Origin: Sinobaca qinghaiensis
GTDB lineage: Bacteria; Bacillota; Bacilli; Bacillales; Marinococcaceae
Direction: 5' to 3'
DNA length: 64,000 bases
Assembly (NCBI RefSeq): GCF_003610495.1
Contig: NZ_RAPK01000010.1
Span: 310,001 to 374,000 of the forward strand
Below the pieces are notes generated by a model. It did not search any database. It had not been told where the DNA came from and saw nothing but the letters and a program-made list of their open reading frames with translations. The number at the start of each line of letters is the position of its first letter. Within the stretch, counting starts at the first letter, position 1. A program made the translations under genes and the position numbers. Below, one piece after another: positions 54,001 to 61,141 of the stretch.

Positions 54001-54342
54001 GTAAGCCATGCGTAATGTTATTTCTGCCTCTTCTGTAGTACCATATCCACCCTGGTGTACCGCTTTATTACCTTTCTTACGAAGCGTATGAAATAACTCT
54101 TCTAGATCTTCAGTAATAACTCCGTCTTTCTTTAATAATCTTAATCGATCTAATTGACTTATGTCCTGTGATTCATTAATCTCTTCAAAAGCCATAACAT
54201 ATTTTGTAGTAGTCTCCGCAAATAATCGTAATTTAATTAATGTAGTACTAGGATCTATGTATATATTTTTTTCAGCCATCTCACCAAGTTGAGCTAATAC
54301 AGTCCATTTTTCAGCTAAAAATGAAAAATTGCTATTTGACAA
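51097..54342 (-). CDS. hsdR: Type I restriction endonuclease subunit HsdR (EcoEI-like)
   Basis: A 1081-residue motor and nuclease. Residues 1-125 are a DUF4145 domain (RKKGNKAVHQGGYG). The HSDR_N nuclease domain (about 195-330) shows WPVNGGRVDYALFVG and IIEAKRKS, giving the D and ExK of a PD-(D/E)XK site. The helicase has Walker A ALATGTGKTRLA (about 397-404), VDEAHRGYT, LTATPA and EQMLGRATRL. The C-terminus is the EcoEI_R_C domain that binds the methylase. TTG start at 54342 after AGGAGGG. First gene of hsdR-hsdM-hsdS. It pulls DNA past the bound complex and cuts unmodified DNA. Confidence 0.95.
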   Translation of the reverse strand: MSNSNFSFLAEKWTVLAQLGEMAEKNIYIDPSTTLIKLRLFAETTTKYVMAFEEINESQDISQLDRLRLLKKDGVITEDLEELFHTLRKKGNKAVHQGGYGTTEEAEITLRMAYHIGVWMMEVYGDWDYKIPDYQKPQQEQLINAKELTVLQEQYEIEIGTLKEDLDNLRKRQVYVQASEKTKRKQHAQQSSKNLQLNEDETREIIDEQLRDAGWVADTNNIRYSKGTRPEKNKDKAIAEWPVNGGRVDYALFVGLEFLGIIEAKRKSKNIPADIEQAKIYARNVEQKEDEVILESNGEYSVPFLFATNGRAYLKQIQDKSGVWFLDARSPTNHPRALQKIYSPSGLKELAKKDLGEATKKLNEEPLDYLKLRTYQEEAILAVEDALRNGKREALLALATGTGKTRLAIGLIYRLIKAKRFHRILFLVDRSALGEQAEAAFKDSKLEDYMSFTEIFNLQTLNDKSPEGETKVQIATVQGMVKRLFYQEDDSQKPTVDQYDCIIVDEAHRGYTLDKEMSETEMMFRDQKEYVSKYRQVLEYFDAVPIGLTATPALHTVDIFGNPVYTYTYREAVIDGYLIDHEPPYQFETALKQQGIRWKQGEEVDYYDPQSGEINKEMLEDEVNLDVTHFNKMVITKNFNEVVLTELSNYIDPMSLGKTLVFAATDDHADMIVNMLKEKLETIHGPVEDNAIMKITGSIKDPSYAIKQFKNERNPNIVVTVDLLTTGIDVPAITNIVFMRRVRSRILYEQMLGRATRLCEDIGKEYFAIYDAVGLYESLKAYSDMKPVVKRPKVSVEQIVDELEQIEAPAEQKQHQEELAAKIQRKKQSWNEEDHQIFETLMDGFTVTEFVQWIKGSTSNEVIELLRDKPTLIPFLDENRYRSAKQYISNHEDELIEVTRGYGKADKPEDYLEQFHTFIQENMNKIPALQVVCTRPKELTREQLRELRIALDQQGFTEAGLQTAWRDAKNEDIAADIISFVRKQAIGDPLVSHEDRIKIAMKDIYQMKSWPPVQRQWLEKIEKQLLKESILDPDPEKAFNVEPFKSRGGYKQLDIIFHGQMEEIVSKINQALYTHNNKEQA

Positions 54343-54363
54343 AGCGAACCCTCCTAAAAGTAT

Positions 54364-54702
54364 TTATAAGCCGAATCTTTCTGCTATATTTACAATCCCT
54401 ACAATTATCAAAAGACCTATTGGTAATACAATCATTGGAATTGAAAATAATGCTAATAATCCTGCTAATCCACTGATAAAAAAGATATTTGCATCAAATA
54501 TATAAGTAGCTATATAAGAAATACAAATCCACAAACCAGCTGTTTTACCACAAAATCTTGTTATATCATTACTTTCAATATGAGATTCTTTTTTATAAAC
54601 TTCGATAAAATGCAGAGCTCTTCCGTGCAATTCTATTTCTCTTTTCTTCAAAAAATAATATATGGCAGCTGCGCCAAAAAAAATAATAAAATTTAACATC
54701 AT
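54364..54702 (-). CDS. Small membrane protein upstream of hsdR
   Basis: A 112-residue protein with three hydrophobic helices (about residues 1-16, 52-72 and 78-107) and a charged loop between the first two (YKKESHIESNDITRF). AAGGAGAG precedes the ATG at 54702. It ends 21 bp before the hsdR start and may be read together with it, or belong with the TIR genes on its other side. Family not recognised. Confidence 0.55.
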   Translation of the reverse strand: MMLNFIIFFGAAAIYYFLKKREIELHGRALHFIEVYKKESHIESNDITRFCGKTAGLWICISYIATYIFDANIFFISGLAGLLALFSIPMIVLPIGLLIIVGIVNIAERFGL

Positions 54703-54867
54703 TTCTTCTCTCCTTCAGAGTTTTTGTTCAAATAATATATTTTATTATTATCAAAACACTAACAACGATTGGTAGATAAAAAAGCCACTCCGTCTTAGAA
54801 AAGAAACATCTTATAAAGCATGTGCTTTTTTTCTTTTTTAATTGATTTTTTATATCTATTAATGACA

Positions 54868-55140
54868 TTAAAAATTTCTCTCATTTTCCTCTTTGACTAT
54901 TTCAAATAGCACTCTATATTTTCTTTCTAATTGTAAATAGTAAGAGTCTAACATCCAAAAAATTATTATAGGAACAAATATTATAATAATTGATTGATGG
55001 GTAATATCATTACTGCCATATAAAGCTAGTACTCCAGCTACCAGTGCCACTGTCCAACCCTTTAAAGCAAAACAATTAGAGGACATTCGCAGTATTACAG
55101 TTTGTATCATTTCTAAATTTCGGATTTTTTGTTCTTTCAA
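54868..55140 (-). CDS. Two-helix membrane protein, partner of the TIR gene
   Basis: A 90-residue protein. It begins KEQKIRNLEMIQTVILRMSSN, continues with two membrane helices (about residues 31-47 and 54-70) and ends LDSYYLQLERKYRVLFEIV. I recall this pattern (RNLEMIQ.VI.RM, GW.V.L, LD.YYL..ER.YR) as a widespread unnamed family often next to TIR-domain genes. I chose the TTG at 55140 because AGAGGTGG lies just upstream and the family starts there; a TTG at 55164 inside the TIR gene is the alternative. It follows the TIR gene by ten bases and probably anchors or responds to it at the membrane. Confidence 0.68.
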   Translation of the reverse strand: MKEQKIRNLEMIQTVILRMSSNCFALKGWTVALVAGVLALYGSNDITHQSIIIIFVPIIIFWMLDSYYLQLERKYRVLFEIVKEENERNF

Positions 55141-55150
55141 ATTGCCACCT

Positions 55151-55936
55151 CTAACTAGTTTCAATATTACTATATTTATACAATGCGTCTAAGCCATGCT
55201 CATTATTTACTTTAGCTTTAAAAGCTACGATTAAAAGAGTAAAGTCTTTTAATCTAGGTAAATCGTTCAGATTGAGTGAATATTTGATTCTCAATTGATC
55301 TGACTCTTCAGATCGTTTTTCTGCGCTTTTTTGTAAACCTTCTCTACCTTCTCTATGTTCCTCGGGAGATTTTTTTCTAATTAAATCCATCATTGCGATT
55401 TCATGATAAATCCATGATGATTCTGTCTCATGCTTTATAACTTCTTTAGCGTTACTTATAGAGTTAGAGGTATTCAAGAAAAATAAACATTCTGTATTAT
55501 CCATCATTTTCGTAAGCGCTGTTGATAACATTATGTGCACATGACTAGTAGAAAAATTCCTTTTATTGTAATCATAATTATCCGAGCCTTCAATTTTACA
55601 ATATTTTTTATCAATTTCTCTCAATAAATCTCCTGCATAACCCCATACTTGCGAGTCTATAAAAGCAGTTAAACCCATCTCTTTATGTAACCATCCCGCT
55701 AAACCTAGAGCTATAGGTTCGTCTTTATGAGAATGTGATAAAAATATATCAGCTTTTATATCTGGAAACCAATTTTTTTGTAACTGTTCTCCGTCAATAA
55801 TACCTTCTGAATCTGTATAATAATTAAGTTGATTTATTATATCTTTTCTTTGTTCTGCAAATATTTCTTTTCCTCTATCGATATAATCGCTGTAATTTCT
55901 CTCTCTCTCTATCTCTACATTAAAACCAGTAAACAT
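55151..55936 (-). CDS. TIR domain protein
   Basis: A 261-residue soluble protein. After a 60-residue helical lead, a bacterial TIR fold opens with ADIFLSHSHKD (62-72); AFIDSQVWGYAGDLL is the BB-loop region, and SSWIYHE supplies the likely catalytic Glu179 in an SxWxxxE pattern. Many bacterial TIR domains break down NAD+ or make cyclic ADP-ribose signals during phage infection. The C-terminal part is charged and helical. GGGAGG precedes the ATG at 55936. The two-helix membrane protein follows, so the pair may be a defence unit; whether the TIR is an NADase here is inference. Confidence 0.8.
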   Translation of the reverse strand: MFTGFNVEIERERNYSDYIDRGKEIFAEQRKDIINQLNYYTDSEGIIDGEQLQKNWFPDIKADIFLSHSHKDEPIALGLAGWLHKEMGLTAFIDSQVWGYAGDLLREIDKKYCKIEGSDNYDYNKRNFSTSHVHIMLSTALTKMMDNTECLFFLNTSNSISNAKEVIKHETESSWIYHEIAMMDLIRKKSPEEHREGREGLQKSAEKRSEESDQLRIKYSLNLNDLPRLKDFTLLIVAFKAKVNNEHGLDALYKYSNIETS

Positions 55937-55965
55937 ACTTAATTCCTCCCATTAGTTATTAAAAT

Positions 55966-56235
55966 TCACCTTTTCTTAAATTTACTATTGGTAGATTTTG
56001 ACTTAACTTTCTCTAACTTTTGTTTAGTTACGTTCTTAGCATCTGATGTCTTTTTTTTATCTTTAAAAAGTTGAATGATTTTCTCATTTTTTAAACTCAC
56101 TATACTCCAGTCCCCAATAGATAAATCGGGAGGAAGTTGATCTTTATCTATTACATATTCTTTTCCAAGCTCTTCAACTAATATAACCGCATATTTATCA
56201 TCTTCAATACGGTCCAATATCCCTCTTACTTCCAT
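55966..56235 (-). CDS. DUF3006 family protein
   Basis: An 89-residue protein. RGILDRIEDDKYAVILVEELG and IDKDQLPPDLSIGDW follow the DUF3006 pattern of a small beta barrel; the last 30 residues are a lysine-rich tail. DUF3006 genes very often sit directly beside ComEC-like hydrolases, as here, three bases after the hydrolase stop. AGGAGGG lies before the ATG at 56235. Role unknown, perhaps binding the same nucleic acid or ligand as its partner. Confidence 0.82.
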   Translation of the reverse strand: MEVRGILDRIEDDKYAVILVEELGKEYVIDKDQLPPDLSIGDWSIVSLKNEKIIQLFKDKKKTSDAKNVTKQKLEKVKSKSTNSKFKKR

Positions 56236-56238
56236 CGC

Positions 56239-57501
56239 TTACCCTCCTATACACGCGAGTCCTTCTGCTTTTATCTCATCTACCCGAGTGGGGCCTATTC
56301 CACTAATACGTTCCATATCGTCTATAGAGCTAAAAGGCCGTAGTTCTTCTATTTGTTCTGCCCGTTCTACTCCTATTTGATTAATATTCTGTAGCTGCTC
56401 ACTCGAGGCAGCGTTAATATCGATACACTCTCCCTGGGTTTCCTCTTCTACATTTTCATCAGGATTATTGCTTGAATGTTCAGACTCATTATCAGATGAC
56501 ATAATATCTTCAGAAGTACGTTCTTCCTCTTTCATTGTCTCAATATCATACGACTCTCCATCACTCGTCACGACAATCGTCCCGTCTACACTAGTACCGT
56601 ATACCTCCGTACCACGTCCTTCTAATGCTTCAAGCACCGAATCATGGGGATGGCCGTACTGGTTATCTTCTCCGGCTGAATAAATGGCTACTGCCGGATC
56701 GACTTCATCGATAAAAATGGATGAACTGGACGTGTCTGATCCATGATGACCCAGTTGTAAAATATCCGTTTCCAATGTATATCCGCGGCTTATAATTTGT
56801 GCTTCTGTCGCTTCTTCTACATCCCCTGTAAGCATCACAGAAAAGTCATCTCCATATTGAAAACGAGCGGATAGAGAGTTATTGTTCTCGTCGCTATCCA
56901 GGTTTTCCGGATTAATCATTTCTATCTGCAGCGGACCTACATCGTATATGTCTCCCGCTCGTGATTCCTCATACCCTACATCATAATAATCAATAGCATC
57001 GATGACACGTTCGAAGGTTTGAGATGTTTGAATCTCTCCGGACATAAATACTTCCTCTACGGAGAAATCTTCGATAATCCTGTCAGCTTGTCCAATATGA
57101 TCGGCGTGAGGATGACTAAGCATCATAACATCTATGTTTTCAATTCTTTCTGTGTTCAAATAATGGATTACATCGTCTTGGTTCCAATCCCCCGCATCAA
57201 AAAGGACAGCATAGTCTTCATCACCTTCACTGTATTCAAATAACGTGGCATCTGCTTGCCCAGCATCGATAAAATGTACTTTGATATCCTCTATAGGCTC
57301 TGTTTCTTCGTTTATCTGATCTTCATTTGTTGGCTCTTCTTGTGCCGTTTCTACTGACTGAACTGCTTCTTCAGACGAGCTGGCTTCCACTTCTGTCGCC
57401 TCAGTAGATCTTTCTTCACTATCGACTGCTTGTTCACTACTACACCCAGCTGTAACTAATAAAAAACTACCAAGTAAAATAGATATGTACTTCATTTCCA
57501 T
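56239..57501 (-). CDS. ComEC/Rec2-like metallo-beta-lactamase-fold lipoprotein with HhH domain
   Basis: A 420-residue exported lipoprotein: signal peptide with lipobox LVTAGC (Cys20), a Ser/Thr/Glu-rich linker (21-72), a metallo-hydrolase domain with SHPHADHIG (His130, His132, Asp134, His135) as in ComEC C-terminal domains, then an acidic linker and two helix-hairpin-helix motifs (NQIGVERAEQIEEL and SGIGPTRVDEIKA). It probably binds and cuts DNA outside the membrane. ATG at 57501, seven bases after GAAGGGGGT, which lies in a hairpin. The DUF3006 gene follows. A decayed copy of its leader and signal region lies at 36936-37107. Confidence 0.87.
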   Translation of the reverse strand: MEMKYISILLGSFLLVTAGCSSEQAVDSEERSTEATEVEASSSEEAVQSVETAQEEPTNEDQINEETEPIEDIKVHFIDAGQADATLFEYSEGDEDYAVLFDAGDWNQDDVIHYLNTERIENIDVMMLSHPHADHIGQADRIIEDFSVEEVFMSGEIQTSQTFERVIDAIDYYDVGYEESRAGDIYDVGPLQIEMINPENLDSDENNNSLSARFQYGDDFSVMLTGDVEEATEAQIISRGYTLETDILQLGHHGSDTSSSSIFIDEVDPAVAIYSAGEDNQYGHPHDSVLEALEGRGTEVYGTSVDGTIVVTSDGESYDIETMKEEERTSEDIMSSDNESEHSSNNPDENVEEETQGECIDINAASSEQLQNINQIGVERAEQIEELRPFSSIDDMERISGIGPTRVDEIKAEGLACIGG

Positions 57502-57508
57502 ACTAAAT

Positions 57509-57552
57509 ACCCCCTTCTTTAGTTTATCATTTTAACTGGGAGTGAAGGGGGT
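57509..57552 (-). promoter_or_regulatory. Hairpin that can hide the ribosome binding site of the hydrolase lipoprotein gene
   Basis: In the leader, ACCCCCTTC (57552-57544) is followed after 26 bases by GAAGGGGGT (57517-57509), a perfect 9-bp inverted repeat. The second arm is the ribosome binding site. If folded, it would block translation, so a ligand, protein or antisense RNA could control expression. Confidence 0.6.
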
Positions 57553-57612
57553 GAATATCATAAAAATTGTATATTGTAATCTTGTTTACTATTAATACTA
57601 ATTGATAGCACT

Positions 57613-57754
57613 ATATTCCAGCCTTGACACTGGGACCCTGCCCCCTTTGGAATCCCTAAACCTCGAAGCAACTTGCTTCCCTTTTCTGCTCCTTCGTCGC
57701 TGTATGTTACCAAAGGGGGCTCCCCTAGTGTAAAGGCACGCTTCGCTTGGAATA
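57613..57754. repeat. 142-bp nested inverted-repeat element
   Basis: TATTCCA at the left end pairs with TGGAATA at the right end. Inside this, ACACT with AGTGT, GGGA with TCCC, and CCCCCTTTGG (57641-57650) with CCAAAGGGGG (57710-57719) pair in order around a centre that contains a small GAAGC/GCTTC hairpin. It is much richer in G+C than its surroundings. It looks like a small non-autonomous repeat or a structured RNA. The 70-codon open frame across it is accidental. Confidence 0.6.
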
Positions 57755-57791
57755 GTATACACAGGGCCATTCATTATTAATCATGCATTTC

Positions 57792-58139
57792 TTAACTATG
57801 GATAGTAACTTTATCTTGGGTAATACGATTTGAATTAGATGAGTTTGAATCAGTAAGAGTGGTTAATGCTTTTCGAAGGATTGCTACGTCCTGAGAAGTT
57901 AAAGGCTGCATATGGCATACTTTATTGCGGATAGATGTAGTATGGCGGATCACTTTCTTTTCTTTTGGGGATAGCTGCAGGGAGTTATAATCCAGCGTTA
58001 AGGTGATGAGCTGCCAGTAGGATGGTTGGTTGGAAGTAAGAAGATCTGGGAGTAAAGAAAGTAGATGGTTTCGAAGGGTTATTTCAAGTTCGTAGAGTTG
58101 TGAATAGGCTTCTAGTAATGTTGCTTTATGCTGTTCCAT
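57792..58139 (-). CDS. Small HEPN protein (Swt1/AbiJ-like)
   Basis: A 115-residue all-helical protein. ELEITLRNHLLSLL near the N-terminus and TTSIRNKVCHMQPLT with the RX4H motif (Arg71, His76) are the two conserved helices of a minimal HEPN domain, as in Swt1-type and abortive infection proteins. Promoter TTGATA-17 bp-TACAAT lies 22 bp upstream, and AAAGGAG precedes the ATG at 58139. It is divergent from a larger HEPN gene, with a long hairpin between them. Likely a toxin-type RNase or a dimer partner of the larger protein; not tested. Confidence 0.68.
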   Translation of the reverse strand: MEQHKATLLEAYSQLYELEITLRNHLLSLLPDLLTSNQPSYWQLITLTLDYNSLQLSPKEKKVIRHTTSIRNKVCHMQPLTSQDVAILRKALTTLTDSNSSNSNRITQDKVTIHS

Positions 58140-58160
58140 AGCTCAGCTCCTTTACTATAG

Positions 58161-58189
58161 ATTGTAATGAACTAAGACTTAACTATCAA
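58161..58189 (-). promoter_or_regulatory. Promoter of the small HEPN gene
   Basis: On the minus strand TTGATA (58189-58184), 17 bp and TACAAT (58166-58161) form a good sigma-A promoter that starts a very short leader before the ATG at 58139. Confidence 0.75.
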
Positions 58190-58205
58190 CTACTTTATTC
58201 CATAA

Positions 58206-58236
58206 TTAACAATTTTAAAGCGATTGAATGTATAAT
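58206..58236 (+). promoter_or_regulatory. Promoter of the hairpin leader and the large HEPN gene
   Basis: TTAACA (58206-58211) and TATAAT (58231-58236) with a 19-bp spacer. Transcription would start near 58243 and include the 116-nt hairpin at 58273-58388 before the HEPN gene. Confidence 0.5.
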
Positions 58237-58272
58237 GAGAAACATTATAGTTTTTTACTTTTATGCCGTAGT

Positions 58273-58388
58273 CTTTTGGTGATGAAGAGTCCCTCAAATA
58301 TACTCAATGAAGTAGGCCCTCCAGGGCGGAAAGATCCTGGAGGGGTCACTTCAGGGAGATTGAGGGACGCAAGGTTCGACACCAAAAG
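58273..58388 (+). ncRNA. 116-nt nested hairpin in the leader of the large HEPN gene
   Basis: Four stems stack in order: CTTTTGGTG with CACCAAAAG, GTCCCTCAA with TTGAGGGAC, TGAAGT with ACTTCA, and CCCTCCAGG with CCTGGAGGG, closing on the loop GCGGAAAGAT. Thirty-three perfect base pairs are separated by small internal loops. It is G+C-rich in A+T-rich surroundings. It ends 32 bp before the TTG start of the HEPN gene. It could be a cis-regulatory element, a separate RNA that controls the toxin, or a mobile palindrome. It matches no riboswitch I know. Confidence 0.6.
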
Positions 58389-58420
58389 GAAACGGAATAA
58401 ATGTTATAGGAGGATGCCAA

Positions 58421-59491
58421 TTGGATGATCAAAACCAAGAGTCTAATAATAGTGAGAAAAAAATCAATCAAGATAAAAATCATACAAAAGAAAACAACTT
58501 TTCTTCTACCAATTTCGAAAAATTTATTCCTAAAACCTTAGTACCCCCTCGCCCTCTCATAACTGACTCGATGTTAAAAGCTATTACAACTGCTTCAGTA
58601 AAAAATAAACTTTTTGAAGAAATCACTTCAAAAAATAACATAATGAATAGTATTACTTCTAATCAAATTAAAGATCTAAGTAATATAGTTAAATGGAAAA
58701 GTAACATTAATCCTCAATTATTCAATACAATAGATATATACAAAAAAATCATTCCTAACCAGTTCAATGTAGTTAAAGAGACATTTAAAGTCATTGATTG
58801 GAAAGCTATTAAAGAACATCATGAACAGTTTACGAATAACATTTTTCAACTACTTCAAGAAACTCAAAAAGAACTATGGTGTTTGGACATTGATTTAGCC
58901 TCACAAATCGTTGAAAACGAAGTTAAAAGATCTGAAATAGAAAATTATATTAGAGATAATTTAGATTTATATATTAAAGATTTGAAAGACGAGCCATTAT
59001 TTGCATTACACAGCAGCTTAATTCAAGAAGCTTATGAGGCGTATCAGTTAGGTCATTATAAATTATGTACTATTTCACTCTTTGCACCTTTTGAACACAT
59101 ATTTGTCTGTTGGTTTGAAGGATATATTGATGGAGAAGACGTAAATGTTCGTCAAAGACCAAAAAGACCCGAACGCGGTAATAGCATCATCGGAAGAAGT
59201 AGAAAACTTATGAATACCGAATACAATGAAACAGAGCGTAAACAATTAATGATAATACTTACAATGCCTATTGTTCATTTCTACTCTAAAACGTTTGGAA
59301 ACTTTTCTGAATATATTCCTGATCGAAAGCTCAATAGAAATGCATTAATGCATGGTTTTTATAATTATGATTCGATTACTGAAGTTGACGTATTAAAATT
59401 ATTTCAACTATTAAAGTCTCTAACTGTACTTGAATACATCTCGTATGAGGATGTATTCGGCAATGATTCTTCTAGTGGAAGTAAGCATTAG
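58421..59491 (+). CDS. HEPN-motif protein, large
   Basis: A 356-residue protein. The first 180 residues are polar and variable. The C-terminal half is helical, with EAYEAYQLGHYKLCTISLF and then KLNRNALMHGFYNY, a clear RX4H HEPN motif (Arg306, His311). Start TTG at 58421, eight bases after TAGGAGG. It is divergent from the small HEPN gene and preceded by a 116-nt hairpin in its own leader. Similar C-terminal domains occur in abortive-infection-type proteins. RNase activity is inferred. Confidence 0.66.
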   Translation: MDDQNQESNNSEKKINQDKNHTKENNFSSTNFEKFIPKTLVPPRPLITDSMLKAITTASVKNKLFEEITSKNNIMNSITSNQIKDLSNIVKWKSNINPQLFNTIDIYKKIIPNQFNVVKETFKVIDWKAIKEHHEQFTNNIFQLLQETQKELWCLDIDLASQIVENEVKRSEIENYIRDNLDLYIKDLKDEPLFALHSSLIQEAYEAYQLGHYKLCTISLFAPFEHIFVCWFEGYIDGEDVNVRQRPKRPERGNSIIGRSRKLMNTEYNETERKQLMIILTMPIVHFYSKTFGNFSEYIPDRKLNRNALMHGFYNYDSITEVDVLKLFQLLKSLTVLEYISYEDVFGNDSSSGSKH

Positions 59492-59555
59492 TATTCTACA
59501 CTTGATAGAAAATATTGATAAACCAATCTTAATGATGGTTTTTTGAGGTGATGTA

Positions 59556-60791
59556 ATGACATGGAAAGCATCTTTATTATTAGCAATTTCGTTTTTGATC
59601 GCTGGATGTTCCAGTGATAACTCAGAGTCCTCCGCGGGTAATGAAACTGCTGATTCAACCGAAGAAACGGAAGAAACAAACGACACTGAAGAGACTGCTA
59701 CACAGAGTAACTCTCCTATACAGACACCTACGGAATATACCGGGTATACTCCGGGCCGGGGGAATCCCCCTTTCTATAAAGTAGACGTGCCGGATATTTT
59801 CACGGTAGATCCGGATTATTATGCCGGGCCGGGGCCCCTGGTGTTTACGTATGAGCCGAAGGATATTGATTATTTCCACGAAGGCGGCGACTACAATAAT
59901 GCCTATGATCAAATAAGCACGTTGAAGATAACTTCTTCAGAAATAGGTAATGGAGTCTCTAATGAAGAATATTTAGAGCAGCTACGGACCAAAACGATTA
60001 ACAGCTTCGTTTCAGATGGCACGACGTACGATGTAATAGAAAAAGAAGACACTGAAATGGGCCCATTTGAATATGGACTACGAACTGAAGAAGATGATCA
60101 TACCCAAATCACTTTTCATACCGAACATGAGGGTATTGGGCTGCAGGCTACACTGACTATTCCCCATGACACCGAGGAGGGCGATATGATTCTAGAACAA
60201 GGCCTGGAAGCACTGCAGACCGTCACATTCGATAATCCGGAAACGTGGGAAGAGCGCCCGGACAGAGCACGCTTTGAACATGAGGTGGTCTATGAGCCTT
60301 ATGAAAGAAGCGAGCCCGGCACGATTGCAGAAGATGGCTACTCCATCACGTTCCCGGCTTTTCCAGAGGAATTTTCCTTAGTTGGCACTGATCCTGCTTC
60401 TTATTATATGGCTTCTAAAACATATGAGGACCTGGTCGATTCATCCCGGACAGAGTATAAGCGTACAAGGTCCTCTATTGAAATTTTAAGTATGCCTGTC
60501 TCTTCAAATATTTATAGTGAAGAAGCAGTCGCCCAGCTAGATAAAGACGATAAAATGTGGGGATCATCAGGAAATATACAATCATTATCATTTGTAGAAG
60601 ATAATTTTGAAATGGGTGACTTCACAACGGGCGTTCATAGGGAATTCGATACTTTTGAAGAGTATTTTTTCATCACAGAAACCGAAACAAGTGTTATTAT
60701 CGCACGCTACAATCTAATTCCCGGCACTGATGATTACGAAGAATTAAAGTCTATATATGAAGAAACCATTACCACATTTGAATTGCATTAG
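59556..60791 (+). CDS. Secreted lipoprotein, function unknown
   Basis: A 411-residue lipoprotein: signal peptide with lipobox LIAGC (Cys18), an acidic Ser/Thr/Glu linker (about 20-60) and a beta-rich, acidic body. Two halves (about 75-235 and 245-411) may be related repeats, each ending in an ETI/TVTF-type strand (LEALQTVTFDN; YEETITTFEL). GAGGTGAT precedes the ATG at 59556. No known family recognised. It ends at a strong terminator and lies between the HEPN genes and the YvrJ cluster. Confidence 0.7.
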   Translation: MTWKASLLLAISFLIAGCSSDNSESSAGNETADSTEETEETNDTEETATQSNSPIQTPTEYTGYTPGRGNPPFYKVDVPDIFTVDPDYYAGPGPLVFTYEPKDIDYFHEGGDYNNAYDQISTLKITSSEIGNGVSNEEYLEQLRTKTINSFVSDGTTYDVIEKEDTEMGPFEYGLRTEEDDHTQITFHTEHEGIGLQATLTIPHDTEEGDMILEQGLEALQTVTFDNPETWEERPDRARFEHEVVYEPYERSEPGTIAEDGYSITFPAFPEEFSLVGTDPASYYMASKTYEDLVDSSRTEYKRTRSSIEILSMPVSSNIYSEEAVAQLDKDDKMWGSSGNIQSLSFVEDNFEMGDFTTGVHREFDTFEEYFFITETETSVIIARYNLIPGTDDYEELKSIYEETITTFELH

Positions 60792-60852
60792 AATTTTTTA
60801 TCGCTACCTTTAATTGTGACTAATAGGTTTGCTATGATTTTTTACAGATTAA

Positions 60853-60885
60853 AAAGCCTCCAGCAATTGGAGGCTTTTTATTATT
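60853..60885. terminator. Bidirectional terminator
   Basis: AAAAAGCCTCC, a seven-base loop and GGAGGCTTTTT form a perfect stem with T runs on both strands. It serves the lipoprotein gene and the YvrJ gene, whose stop codon it overlaps. Confidence 0.92.
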
Positions 60886-61081
60886 TCGATTCACTTTGCA
60901 CTATATCCATCAACTGATTTACTTGTTCTTGGGTCACTTCATTTTGTTTAGCGATTACTAGGGTCAAGCCGGATATAGATTTTTGAAAGTCTTTTACAAT
61001 CGGTTCAAGCCGAATAAGTAAATAGGAAGCAACCGCTATAGGAAAGCCAACATTTGATACGAGTGTAACAAATTCGTCCAT
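60881..61081 (-). CDS. YvrJ family protein
   Basis: A 66-residue protein with one membrane helix. VSNVGFPIAVASYLLIRLE is the YvrJ signature. I chose the ATG at 61081 because AAAGGAG lies seven bases before it; an in-frame start 13 codons earlier has none. Last of the DUF1659-DUF2922-YvrJ trio, a cluster common in Bacillaceae whose purpose is unknown. Confidence 0.85.
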   Translation of the reverse strand: MDEFVTLVSNVGFPIAVASYLLIRLEPIVKDFQKSISGLTLVIAKQNEVTQEQVNQLMDIVQSESK

Positions 61082-61141
61082 AAGTCTTCTCCTTTCTTGT
61101 CTATGTATAAAGGCAGCCAATCGCCTGGCTGCCTTGTTTAT

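Noticed and set aside
57558-57770. 70-codon frame across the nested palindrome
   Set aside because: It is explained by the inverted-repeat element and has no ribosome binding site.
58273-58388. tRNA, retron msr-msd, T-box or integron attC
   Set aside because: GGTTCGAC recalls a tRNA T-arm, but there is no cloverleaf or CCA-type end; no reverse transcriptase is present for a retron; T-box and attC core motifs are missing.
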